Assembly: GCA_024711345.1 (NCBI GenBank)
Contig: JANJTA010000025.1
Coordinates: 20,306-84,305, forward strand
DNA length: 64,000 nucleotides
Direction of reading: 5' to 3'
Origin: Rhodanobacter sp.
Lineage (GTDB): Bacteria; Pseudomonadota; Gammaproteobacteria; Xanthomonadales; Rhodanobacteraceae
Below are positions 18,702 to 27,935 of the stretch, piece by piece (position 1 is the first letter of the stretch; each line of letters begins with the position of its first letter). A program made the position numbers and the translations under genes. The notes beneath the pieces are model-generated. The model did no database searches and was not told the DNA's origin. It saw nothing but the letters and a program-made list of their open reading frames with translations.

Positions 18702-21008
18702 ATGACCCGATCCGCGATACGGCCTCTGCTGAGCCTGGGCTGCCTGCTGGCGACTTTCGCCGCCGCTGCCGCCAACGTCACCGGTCACGCCGATGACGGC
18801 ACCCTGTTCGGTTTCAGCACCAGCGCGGCGACGGCCCAACAGGATCTGGAACGGCGTTTCGACGCCCAGCTCGATCCCGCCGAGCTGCGTGGCTGGCTCC
18901 GGCAGATGGCGTCGCAGCCCAACCAGGTCGGCTCGCCGCACGACAAGGCCAATGCCGAGTTCATGCTGGCGAAGTTTCGCGAATGGGGCTGGAACGCGCA
19001 CATCGAAACCTTCAGCGTGCTCTACCCCACGCCGAAGAAGGTGGCGCTGGAATTGCTGGGGCCCAAGCCCTATGTCGCGGCATTGCACGAGCCGGCCATC
19101 GAGGGCGACGCCACCTCCGGCCTCGGCGGCGCGCTGCCGCCGTACAACGTCTACGGTGCCGACGGCGACGTCAGCGCAGCGCTGGTCTACGCCAACTACG
19201 GCATGCCCGACGACTACAAGGAACTGGCCCGGCGCGGCATCGACGTGCGCGGCAAGATCGTGCTCACCCGCTACGGCCACGGCTGGCGCGGCCTGAAGCC
19301 GAAGCTGGCGCAGGAACACGGTGCGGTCGGCTGCCTGATCTACTCGGACCCGCACGACGACGGCTACGCCATGGGCGACGTCTATCCGCAGGGCGGCTGG
19401 CGTCCGGCGCAGGGCGTGCAGCGCGGCTCGGTGGCCGACATGCAGGTCTACCCGGGCGACCCGCTGACGCCCGGCATCGGCTCCACGCCGGGCGCCAGAC
19501 GGCTGACGCTGAAGGATGCCAGCACCATCCTGAAGATCCCGGTGCTGCCGATCTCCTACGCCGACGCCACGCCGCTGCTGCAGGCGCTGGGCGGCCCGGT
19601 GGCCCCGGCCGGCTGGCGCGGCGCGCTGCCGCTGACCTACCACGTTGGCCCGAGTACGGCGAACGTCCACCTGACCGTGCAGTCGGACTGGAAGCAGCAG
19701 CCGATCTACGACGTGATCGCCACGATCGCGGGTTCGGCCGAGCCGGACCAGTGGATCGTGCGCGGCAACCACCGCGACGGCTGGGTATTCGGCGCGTGGG
19801 ACCCGCTCTCCGGCAGCATTGCGTTGATGGCCGAGGCCAAGGCCATCGGCGGCCTGCTCAAGCAGGGCTGGCGGCCGCAACGGACCCTGGTCTACGCCAG
19901 CTGGGACGGCGAGGAGCCCGGTCTGCTCGGTTCCACCGAATGGGTCGAGACGCACGCCGCCGAGCTGCAGCGCAAGGCGGTGCTCTACCTCAATTCCGAC
20001 ACCAACGGCCGCGGCTTCCTCGGCGCCGGCGGCAGTCACTCGCTGCAGCACCTGGTCAACCAGGTCGCCGCCGGCGTGACCGACCCGGAAACCGGCGTCA
20101 GCGTGCGCGAGCGCCTGCGCGCGCACATGCGGGTGGCCGGCAGCCACCAGGACGCCAAGCCGGAAGCCAAGGCCATCGCCAAGCTGGCGGCGGCCGGCGG
20201 CGACCTGCCGCTGGCCGCACTGGGCTCGGGCTCCGACTACAGCGCGTTCCTGGAACACCTCGGCATCGCCTCGCTGGACCTCGGCTTCGGCGGCGAAGAC
20301 GACGACGGCGGCATCTACCACTCGCGCTACGACTCGTTCGACCATTACGCGCGCTTCGGCGACCCGAGCTTCGACTACGGCGTGGCGCTGGCCAAGGTCG
20401 CCGGCCACGTGGTGCTGCGCAGCGCCGACGCCAACCTGTTGCCGCTGCGCTTCGGCGACTTCAGCGACACGCTGGACCGCTACGTCGGCGAACTGCACAA
20501 GCTGATCGACGACACCCGCGAGACCACCGAACAGCAGCACCAGTTGCTGGACAGCCATGCGTTCGCGCTGGACGCCGACCCGACCCGGCCGCTCGCCCCG
20601 CCCGCGCGCGACTCCGACATGCCGGCGATCGACCTGGCCCCGCTCGACCGCGCGGCGCAGCAGCTGGCGCAGAGCGCCAGGGCCTGCCAGGCCGCCTACG
20701 CCAAGCGTGCCGCCGCCGGCTTCGACCTCACCGCCGCGCAGCGCCGGCAGCTCGACCACCTGGCCGGCAGCATGGAGCAGCGCCTCACCGACCCCGCCGG
20801 CCTGCCCGGACGCAGCTGGTTCAAGCACTTCGTCTATGCGCCGGGCATGCTCACCGGCTACGAGGTGAAGACCGTGCCCGGGGTGCGCGAGGCCATCGAG
20901 GCGCGTCGCTGGGACGAGGCCAACCGCTACGCCGTCGACACCGCCAGGGTGCTGGACCGCTACCGTGCGCAGCTCGACCGGCTGACCGCCCTGTTGCAGA
21001 ACGGCTGA
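18702..21008 (+). CDS. Exported M28B metallopeptidase (glutamate carboxypeptidase II-like)
   Basis: A 768-residue exported protein with the transferrin-receptor/PSMA architecture: signal peptide, PA domain insert (about 150-330), M28 zinc peptidase core, C-terminal helical dimerisation domain. The zinc and catalytic residues are in GNHRDGWVFGAWDPLSG (His near 356), SWDGEEPGLLGSTEW (general-base Glu near 402), YLNSDTN, SDYSAF and YHSRYDSF. Expected to trim C-terminal residues from small peptides in the periplasm. It follows the TIKI-like gene by four bases and starts the block of exported peptidases. Confidence 0.93.
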   Translation: MTRSAIRPLLSLGCLLATFAAAAANVTGHADDGTLFGFSTSAATAQQDLERRFDAQLDPAELRGWLRQMASQPNQVGSPHDKANAEFMLAKFREWGWNAHIETFSVLYPTPKKVALELLGPKPYVAALHEPAIEGDATSGLGGALPPYNVYGADGDVSAALVYANYGMPDDYKELARRGIDVRGKIVLTRYGHGWRGLKPKLAQEHGAVGCLIYSDPHDDGYAMGDVYPQGGWRPAQGVQRGSVADMQVYPGDPLTPGIGSTPGARRLTLKDASTILKIPVLPISYADATPLLQALGGPVAPAGWRGALPLTYHVGPSTANVHLTVQSDWKQQPIYDVIATIAGSAEPDQWIVRGNHRDGWVFGAWDPLSGSIALMAEAKAIGGLLKQGWRPQRTLVYASWDGEEPGLLGSTEWVETHAAELQRKAVLYLNSDTNGRGFLGAGGSHSLQHLVNQVAAGVTDPETGVSVRERLRAHMRVAGSHQDAKPEAKAIAKLAAAGGDLPLAALGSGSDYSAFLEHLGIASLDLGFGGEDDDGGIYHSRYDSFDHYARFGDPSFDYGVALAKVAGHVVLRSADANLLPLRFGDFSDTLDRYVGELHKLIDDTRETTEQQHQLLDSHAFALDADPTRPLAPPARDSDMPAIDLAPLDRAAQQLAQSARACQAAYAKRAAAGFDLTAAQRRQLDHLAGSMEQRLTDPAGLPGRSWFKHFVYAPGMLTGYEVKTVPGVREAIEARRWDEANRYAVDTARVLDRYRAQLDRLTALLQNG

Positions 21009-21145
21009 TCGCCGTGCCCAGGGGTGGCCCGTACGCCGGGCCACCCTGGCCCCCGATTGCTCCCGACGCCGCGGATCACTATAAGTGCTGCCGGGGGAAG
21101 CGCGGCGCAGCAGTGGCCGCCGGACAATTACCAGGGGGAAATCCG

Positions 21146-23146
21146 ATGAAGACGATGCGACGCTGGTTCGTTGCCATCCTGCTGTTGCCGCTGGCCGCTG
21201 CGCCGCACGCCCAGCCAGTCCCGTTCGCCGAACTGGCGCGGCATGCCCAGTACCAGACGGTGAAGATCTCCCCCGACGGCGAGTACCTGGCGGCCACCGC
21301 CGTGGTGAAGGGACAGACCGTGCTGGCGCTGATCCACCTGTCCGACATGCAGGGCAAGCTGGTTCGTCCGCGCGAGGACGACGACGTCACCGACTTCTGG
21401 TGGGCGTCGCCCAAGCGCGTGCTGTACTCGGTCGGCACCCGCGTCGGCGGCTACGCGAGGCCGCTGGCGACCGGCGAACTGTTCGCGGTCAACGCCGATG
21501 GCAATGGTGTCAACATGCTGTACGGCTTCCGCCGGCCCGGCATGAGCACCGGCTCGCATATCCAGCGCGCTACCGCGGAATACGGCAGCGCCCAGTTCAT
21601 CAGCGCCATCGCCGACGATCCCGCCCACGTGCTGGTGGCGATCAGCTCGTGGGCCGGCGACGGCAACGAGCTGAGCCTGCCCACGGCCTATCGCATGGAC
21701 GTGCGCGACGGCAGCAAGCACCAGCTCATCGTCGCGCCCATGCGCGGCGCGCAGTTCGTCGCCGACCATCGCGGCCGGGTGCGCTTTGCCGCCGGTTGGG
21801 ACAACGACGGCAACCTCAAGGTCTACCAGCACCCGGTCGACGGCGACGGCTGGCAGCTGATGGCCGCGGAAAGCAGGAACCGCTCGCTCCCGATCGCCTT
21901 CGACCGCGACGACAAGGCGGCCTACTTCACCTGCCCCGACCGGGCCGCTTTCGGCGTCTGCCGGTGGGACCCGGCCAGTCAGGCGCAGACGGTGGTATGG
22001 AGCAACCCCACGGTGGAGCCGGACTACCTGCTGTGGGGCATGGCCGAGGACAGCATCCTCGGTGTGGGTTTCATGGACGGGCGTACCGGCACCGCGCTGT
22101 TCGACGGCCAGTCGACCGACGCGCAGACGCTGCTCGCCTTGATGAAGCAATTTCCCGGCGAGAGCGTGCGCTTCGTCTCCGGCACCCGCGACGGCAGCCG
22201 CAGCGTGGTGCACGTGGAGGCCGACGTCGATCCGGGCACCTTCCTGCTGTACGACGCAAAAACGCACAAGCTCACGCCCCTGCTCGCGCGCATGTCGTGG
22301 ATCAACCCGGAGCGGATGGCCGCCAAGGAACCGATCGACTTCGCCGCGCGTGACGGCATGAAGCTGCACGGCTACCTGAGCCTGCCGCCGGGCCACGAGA
22401 GCGCGAAACACCTGCCGATGGTAGTGCTGGTGCACGGCGGGCCGTTCGGCATACGCGACCGCTGGGAATACGACGACATGGTGCAACCGCTGGCCACCCG
22501 CGGCTACGCCGTGCTGCAGGTGAACTATCGCGGCTCCGGCGGCTACGGCTACGACTACGAGCGTGCCGGCTGGCGCCAGTGGGGCGGCGCGATGCAGGAC
22601 GACGTCACCGACGCCACCCGCTGGGCCATCGCGCAAGGCATCGCCGACCCGCAGCGCATCTGCATCTACGGCGCCAGCTACGGCGGCTACGCGGCACTCG
22701 AAGGGGCGGTGAAGGAGCCGGACCTGTACAAGTGCGCGATCGGCTACGTGGGCGTCTACGACCTGCCGCTGATGTACCGTCGCGGCGACATCCCGCAATC
22801 GAGCTACGGCGAGGGCTACCTCAAGCGGCAACTGGGCGACGACCTGGCCGAGCTGGCCCGGCGCTCGCCGATCAACCAGCTCGACGCCCTGAAAGCCCAC
22901 GTGATGCTGATCGTCGGCGGCAAGGACAAGCGTGTACCGCCGGTGCAGGGGCTGGACCTGCACGAGGCGCTGACGAAACGGCAGGTGGCGCACGAATGGC
23001 TGTACCGGGCCGACGAGATGCATGGCTTCTACACCGAGGCGCACACTGCCGAGCTGTACGCGAAGGTGGCGCAGTTCCTCGACGCGAACATCGGTTCCGG
23101 CGCGACGGCGACCGCGGGCACCGGCCAGACCGCTGCCGTGCACTGA
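21146..23146 (+). CDS. Exported S9 family prolyl oligopeptidase-type peptidase
   Basis: A 666-residue exported serine peptidase. The signal peptide ends near residue 23 (PHAQP). An N-terminal beta-propeller (about 30-390) is followed by an alpha/beta-hydrolase domain. The domain carries HGGPFGIRDRW, the nucleophile Ser in GASYGGYAA (near 509), Asp in VGGKDKRVP (near 590) and His in ADEMHGFY (near 624). Related to acylaminoacyl- and dipeptidyl-peptidases. ATG 21146 has AGGGGG ten bases upstream. Part of the peptidase block, separated from the M28 gene by 137 bases. Confidence 0.93.
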   Translation: MKTMRRWFVAILLLPLAAAPHAQPVPFAELARHAQYQTVKISPDGEYLAATAVVKGQTVLALIHLSDMQGKLVRPREDDDVTDFWWASPKRVLYSVGTRVGGYARPLATGELFAVNADGNGVNMLYGFRRPGMSTGSHIQRATAEYGSAQFISAIADDPAHVLVAISSWAGDGNELSLPTAYRMDVRDGSKHQLIVAPMRGAQFVADHRGRVRFAAGWDNDGNLKVYQHPVDGDGWQLMAAESRNRSLPIAFDRDDKAAYFTCPDRAAFGVCRWDPASQAQTVVWSNPTVEPDYLLWGMAEDSILGVGFMDGRTGTALFDGQSTDAQTLLALMKQFPGESVRFVSGTRDGSRSVVHVEADVDPGTFLLYDAKTHKLTPLLARMSWINPERMAAKEPIDFAARDGMKLHGYLSLPPGHESAKHLPMVVLVHGGPFGIRDRWEYDDMVQPLATRGYAVLQVNYRGSGGYGYDYERAGWRQWGGAMQDDVTDATRWAIAQGIADPQRICIYGASYGGYAALEGAVKEPDLYKCAIGYVGVYDLPLMYRRGDIPQSSYGEGYLKRQLGDDLAELARRSPINQLDALKAHVMLIVGGKDKRVPPVQGLDLHEALTKRQVAHEWLYRADEMHGFYTEAHTAELYAKVAQFLDANIGSGATATAGTGQTAAVH

Positions 23147-23354
23147 TCCGCCGCCAGAGGCGCGCACCGGCCCGGTTGCGGCCGGAGCGCGCCGACGGGA
23201 ATCGCCCCTGGGCCCCGGGGACCGACAGGTCACCCCGGCGCGGCGCGGCCGATGTCGCGGCGATCCCTACCCAACTGATGGGCTACACGCGGTCGCCGCC
23301 GTTCTGGCAGAGTGCGGCGATCGGCTGCCGCGCAACTTCAGGGGAAAACTCATC

Positions 23355-26102
23355 ATGCACGCGTCCATCCGGCTCTCGCTCGCCGTTCTGCTGGCGTCAG
23401 GCACTTTCGGCGCGTTCGCGGCAAGCGCCGCCGACAGTTCGAAACCCTATGCCCGCGACCCGGCCCAGCCGGTCGATCAGGCGTATACGGCGCAGATCCT
23501 GAAGTTCACCACCGATCCTTCGTTCAACTCGCCGCTGACCGACTACCTGCCCGCCTCCGCCAGCGTGCCCACGCCGGACCAGGTGCTCGGCCACATCGCC
23601 GGCGCGCCGGACTACCTGCCCCACGTGGCTGACGTCCACCGCTACTTCCGCGCACTGGCCGCGGCCAGTCCGCGGGTGAAGGTGTTCACCATCGGCAAGA
23701 GCGAGGAAGGCCGCGAGATGATCGCGGTGGCGATCGCCGACGAGAACCTGCTGGCCGACCTCGGCGCGAACAAGGCGCGCCTGGCCAAGCTGGCCGACCC
23801 GCGCCGCATCGGCATGGACGACGCCGTCGCCGACCAACTGGTCGCGCAGTCCACGCCGATCTACTACATCACCGGCTCGATCCACTCCACCGAGACCGGC
23901 TCGCCCACCGCGCTGATGGAGCTGGCCTACCGCCTGGCGGTGGACAACGCGCCGTACATCCAGCGCATCCGCTCGCACGTGATCACCCTGATCACGCCGG
24001 TGGTCGAGGTGGACGGCCGCGACCGCATGGTCGACCTGTACAACTGGCACCTGGCGCACCCGGGGCAGAACTATCCGCGGCTGCTGTACTGGGGCCACTA
24101 CGTGGCGCACGACAACAACCGCGACGCGATGGGCATGTCGCTGAACCTGACCCGCCACGTGGCCGACACCTTCGTCGGCTGGCACGCGCAGGTGCTGCAC
24201 GACCTGCACGAGTCGGTGCCGTTCCTGTACGACAACACCGTGGGCGACGGCCCGTACAACGCCTGGATCGACCCCATCCTCGCCGGCGAGTGGCAGCAGC
24301 TGGGCTGGGACAACGTGCAGCAGATGACCCGGCTGGGCATGCCCGGCGTGTTCGCCCACGGCGACTTCGACACCTGGAGCCCCGGCTACCTGATGTTCAT
24401 CGCCGCCATGCACAACGGCATCAGCCGCCTGTACGAGACCTACGGCAACGCCGGCGCCGACACCGTGCAGCGCATCCTCGACCCGGAGGAATACCAGCGC
24501 ACCTGGTACCGTCCGAACCCGCCGCTGCCGACCGTCAAGTGGTCGCAGCGCAACAACAACAATTACCAGCAGACCGGCCTGCTCACCGCGCTGAACTACT
24601 TCGCCGGCAACGGCCAGCAGTTCCTGAAGAACTTCTACCTCAAGGCCAAGCGCTCGATCGAGAAGCCGCAGCTGGCCGGCCCGGCCGCCTACGTGTTCCC
24701 GGCCGACGACAAGCGCACCGGCTCGCGCGCGCAGCTGCTGCGCATCCTGCAGCTGCAGCACGCGGAGATCAGCCGCACCAGCGCGCCGGTCACGGTGACC
24801 CTGCCGAAACCGGGCGACGACAAGAAGAAAGCCGAGACGCGGACCTTCCCCGCCGGCAGCTACGTGGTGCGCATGGACCAGCCGTACTCGCGCATCGCCG
24901 ACACCCTGCTCGACCGCCAGTACTGGTCGCCGAAGGACCCGCAGCAGCACCCCTACGACGACACCGGCTGGTCGATGGGCGACCTGTTCGACGTGCAGGT
25001 GGTGCGGGTGACCGACACCGCGATCCTCAAGGCGCCAATGACCCGGCTCGACGGTCCGGTCGACGTCCCGCAAGGCCTGGCGGCGGTCGACATGCCGCAG
25101 GCGAAACTGCCGCGCATCGCGCTGATGCACACCTGGCTGAGCACCCAGACCGAGGGCTGGTGGCGCATGGCGCTGGACAAGCTCGGCGTGCCGTACGACT
25201 ACATCAGCACCCAGGACGTGGCCAAGGCCGGCAACCTGCGCGCGAAGTACGACGTGATCCTGTTCGGCCCGGTCGGCGAGGCCAGCACGCAGCGCATCGT
25301 CGACGGTCTGCCGATGTGGGGCAAGCCGCTGCCATGGAAAACCACCGCGCTGACGCCGAACCTGGGCCGCATCGACGCCACCGACGACATCCGCCCCGGC
25401 CTCGGCGAAAGCGGCGTCGCCAACCTCAAGCGCTTCGTGCAGGCCGGCGGCCTGCTGGTCACCGCCGAGGACACCGCGCAGTTCGCCATCGACGTGGGCC
25501 TGGCGCCGGGCGTCTTCACCACGAAAACCGACAAGCTGAAAGTCGTCGGCAGCGTGCTGCAGGCGAAGTTCGTCGACCGCGCCAGCCCGATCGCCGCCGG
25601 CTACGGCAGCGACGACCTGGCGCTGTACAGCGCGGCCGGCCAGTCGTTCAAGGTGTCCAACCTGGTCACCGGGGACAAGGGCCTGCCGACCGCGAAGGAA
25701 TACCAGCGCCCGACCGGACGCGGCGGCCCGCACGACACCGACATGCCCGAAGGCCGCGCCTCGCTCGCCCCGGCCGCGCTGCCCGACGTCAAGCCGTGGC
25801 AGCCGCTGCCGCTGAACGCCGAGCAGATGCGCAACAACCCGTGGGTGATCCCTGCCGGACAGCGCCCGCGGGTGATCCTGCGCTACGCCGACGCCAAGAA
25901 CCTCCTGATCTCCGGCCTGCTCGACGGCGGCGACGAGATGGCCGAACGCGCCGCCGTGGTCGATGCCCGCTATGGCAAGGGCCACGTGCTGCTGTTCGCC
26001 AGCAACCCGATCTGGCGCGGCGGAACGATCGGCAGCTATCCGCTGGTGCTCAACGCCATCGTCAACTTCGACCGGCTGGATACGCCGACGACGAAACCCT
26101 GA
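23355..26102 (+). CDS. Exported M14-family zinc carboxypeptidase-like protein
   Basis: A 915-residue exported protein. After the signal peptide (cleavage near ASA-A) comes an M14 domain. Its zinc motif is HxxE in GSIHSTETGSP (near 174), with ITPVVEVDGRDRM, NLTRH and DLHES as further ligand and substrate segments. The C-terminal half (about 600-910) is a second alpha/beta domain seen in large Xanthomonadales M14 proteins. It looks like a class I glutamine-amidotransferase-like fold (GGLLVTAEDTAQFAI, LFASNPIWRGG). It probably removes C-terminal residues from peptides. It is convergent with the second M28 gene. Confidence 0.88.
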   Translation: MHASIRLSLAVLLASGTFGAFAASAADSSKPYARDPAQPVDQAYTAQILKFTTDPSFNSPLTDYLPASASVPTPDQVLGHIAGAPDYLPHVADVHRYFRALAAASPRVKVFTIGKSEEGREMIAVAIADENLLADLGANKARLAKLADPRRIGMDDAVADQLVAQSTPIYYITGSIHSTETGSPTALMELAYRLAVDNAPYIQRIRSHVITLITPVVEVDGRDRMVDLYNWHLAHPGQNYPRLLYWGHYVAHDNNRDAMGMSLNLTRHVADTFVGWHAQVLHDLHESVPFLYDNTVGDGPYNAWIDPILAGEWQQLGWDNVQQMTRLGMPGVFAHGDFDTWSPGYLMFIAAMHNGISRLYETYGNAGADTVQRILDPEEYQRTWYRPNPPLPTVKWSQRNNNNYQQTGLLTALNYFAGNGQQFLKNFYLKAKRSIEKPQLAGPAAYVFPADDKRTGSRAQLLRILQLQHAEISRTSAPVTVTLPKPGDDKKKAETRTFPAGSYVVRMDQPYSRIADTLLDRQYWSPKDPQQHPYDDTGWSMGDLFDVQVVRVTDTAILKAPMTRLDGPVDVPQGLAAVDMPQAKLPRIALMHTWLSTQTEGWWRMALDKLGVPYDYISTQDVAKAGNLRAKYDVILFGPVGEASTQRIVDGLPMWGKPLPWKTTALTPNLGRIDATDDIRPGLGESGVANLKRFVQAGGLLVTAEDTAQFAIDVGLAPGVFTTKTDKLKVVGSVLQAKFVDRASPIAAGYGSDDLALYSAAGQSFKVSNLVTGDKGLPTAKEYQRPTGRGGPHDTDMPEGRASLAPAALPDVKPWQPLPLNAEQMRNNPWVIPAGQRPRVILRYADAKNLLISGLLDGGDEMAERAAVVDARYGKGHVLLFASNPIWRGGTIGSYPLVLNAIVNFDRLDTPTTKP

Positions 26103-26124
26103 GGCCGGCGCCGGGTTCGCCGGG

Positions 26125-27816
26125 TCATTTCGACGGCGGCGCGGCCGGCTTCACCGGCGGCTTCATCATGGCATCGCGCGCGGCCTTGAACGGGTTGCCG
26201 GCATACCACTGCGGCCACACGCCCGCATGGCTGAGGTACTGGCCCAATTCGTACAGTGCCTGGGTGTCCTGCAGGATGCCCTGCAGGTTCCAGTGCGGGT
26301 CGAACACGTCGTTCGTCGTGTGGTAGCGGTGCGCCGTGTAGTCGTCGGCCGCCTTCTGGCCGGCGGCACGGCCGCCCTCGAGCAGGTCGAGGCCCGAACT
26401 GGCCAGCAGCGCCGGCACGCCGGCCCGCGCGAAGTTGAAATGATCGGAGCGGAAGTAGAAGCCGTTCTCCGGCGTGGTCTCCGGCGAGATCGCCCGGCCC
26501 TGCGTCTTCAGCACGCCGGCAAGCAGGTCCTCCAGCTCGGACTGGCCCTTGCCGATCACCGTCATGTCGCGCGCGGGGCCGATGACCGGCAAGGCGTCGA
26601 CGGCGATGTCGGCCACCGTGCGGTTCAACGGAAACACCGGCTTCGCCGCGTAGTACTGCGAGCCGAGCAGGCCCGATTCCTCCAGCGTCGGCATGAAGAA
26701 CAGCACGCTGCGCTCGGGCGGCCGCGCCTGCTGCGCGAACGCGCCGGCGATCTGCAGCAGCATGCTCAGGCCGGTGCCGTTGTCGACGGCGCCGGCATAG
26801 ACCTGGTGGTCCTTGCGGGTCGGGTCGGTGCCCAGGTGATCCCAGTGCGCGGTGTAGACCACCACCTCGTCGGGCTTGGAGCGGCCCTCGACCATCGCCA
26901 GCACGTTCTTCGATTCGATGTGACCGATCTTGTTGTGCAGCGTGATGGACGCGGTCGCGTGCAGCGGCACCGGCTCGAAACCCGGCTTCGCCGCAGCCCG
27001 TTCGAGTTCGGCGAAATCGAGGCCGGCGGCAGCGAACAGCCGGGTGGCCGCGTCGCGCGTCAGCCAGCCGGCCACCGGCAACCGCGGCGACGGATCGACG
27101 CTGGCCGGCAGGCTCAATTGCGGCCCGACCGCGCCGTTCTGCAGCACGCTCCACGGGTAGCCGGCCGCGGCGTCGCTGGTGTGCACGATGAAGCACGCCG
27201 CGGCGCCCTGCAGCGCGGCCTGCGCGTACTTGTACGGCCAGCGGCCGTACCAGGTCATCGCGCGGCCGTTGAACAGCTTGGGGTCGCGGCTGGCGAAGCC
27301 GGGATCGTTGACCAGCACGATCACCGTCTTGCCCTTCACGTCGACGTTCCGGTAGTCGTTCCAGTGCCACGCTGGCGCATCCGCGCCGTAGCCGAGGAAC
27401 ACCACCGGCGAGTCCTTCAGCGCGACGTCCACTTTCGCCTGCAGCGTCTGCGCCACCATGTCGGTGCGGTAGGCCAGCTTCAGCGGCTTGCCGGCCGCGG
27501 TGACGTCCAGAGTGACATCGGTATTGAGCAGCAAGGTGGAGTCGGCCGGCACGGTCTGGTACCACGAGCCGTGGTTGCCCGGCTGCAACCCCATCCGCTT
27601 GAACTCGGCCACCAGGAAATCGGTGGTGCGCTGCGCACCGATGGTGCCGGGTTTGCGCCCGCCGAACGCATCGGAGCTGAGCGTCTGGTCGTAGCGGGCG
27701 AAATCGGCGGCGTTGATCGACGGCGACCGCGCCATGTCCACTGCGGCCGCTGCCGCCTGCAGCGGCAACATGACCAGGCCCAGCGCGGCCAGCAGGATGG
27801 AACTCCTCACGCGCAT
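26125..27816 (-). CDS. Exported M28 family aminopeptidase-like metallopeptidase
   Basis: A 563-residue exported zinc peptidase: signal peptide (MRVRSSILLAALGLV... ending LQAAAAA), PA-domain insert (about 130-250), M28 core. Metal ligands are in TAHWDHLG (near 325), GAVDNGTG (bridging Asp), FMPTLEESGLLGS (catalytic Glu pair) and YFRSDHFNF. Resembles aminopeptidase Y/S-type enzymes. ATG 27816 starts the signal peptide. Convergent with the M14 gene, completing a run of four exported peptidases of three different clans. Confidence 0.92.
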   Translation of the reverse strand: MRVRSSILLAALGLVMLPLQAAAAAVDMARSPSINAADFARYDQTLSSDAFGGRKPGTIGAQRTTDFLVAEFKRMGLQPGNHGSWYQTVPADSTLLLNTDVTLDVTAAGKPLKLAYRTDMVAQTLQAKVDVALKDSPVVFLGYGADAPAWHWNDYRNVDVKGKTVIVLVNDPGFASRDPKLFNGRAMTWYGRWPYKYAQAALQGAAACFIVHTSDAAAGYPWSVLQNGAVGPQLSLPASVDPSPRLPVAGWLTRDAATRLFAAAGLDFAELERAAAKPGFEPVPLHATASITLHNKIGHIESKNVLAMVEGRSKPDEVVVYTAHWDHLGTDPTRKDHQVYAGAVDNGTGLSMLLQIAGAFAQQARPPERSVLFFMPTLEESGLLGSQYYAAKPVFPLNRTVADIAVDALPVIGPARDMTVIGKGQSELEDLLAGVLKTQGRAISPETTPENGFYFRSDHFNFARAGVPALLASSGLDLLEGGRAAGQKAADDYTAHRYHTTNDVFDPHWNLQGILQDTQALYELGQYLSHAGVWPQWYAGNPFKAARDAMMKPPVKPAAPPSK

Positions 27817-27935
27817 CGAAACACTCCAGGCAATGGCATCGGTCGCCTTTGTAGCGCGCACCTGCGCGGCTGTCCATGCGAGCGGTTGCGATCGCCGGCT
27901 GCGGCGGCAAACGTGCAAGCGCAGCCACACGGCAC

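Noticed and set aside
18983..21140. Plus-strand frame shifted by one base over the M28 gene, Arg-rich
   Set aside because: It overlaps the M28 peptidase, which has all its zinc motifs in the other frame. Only the later part of that same frame (from 21146) is real, as the S9 peptidase.
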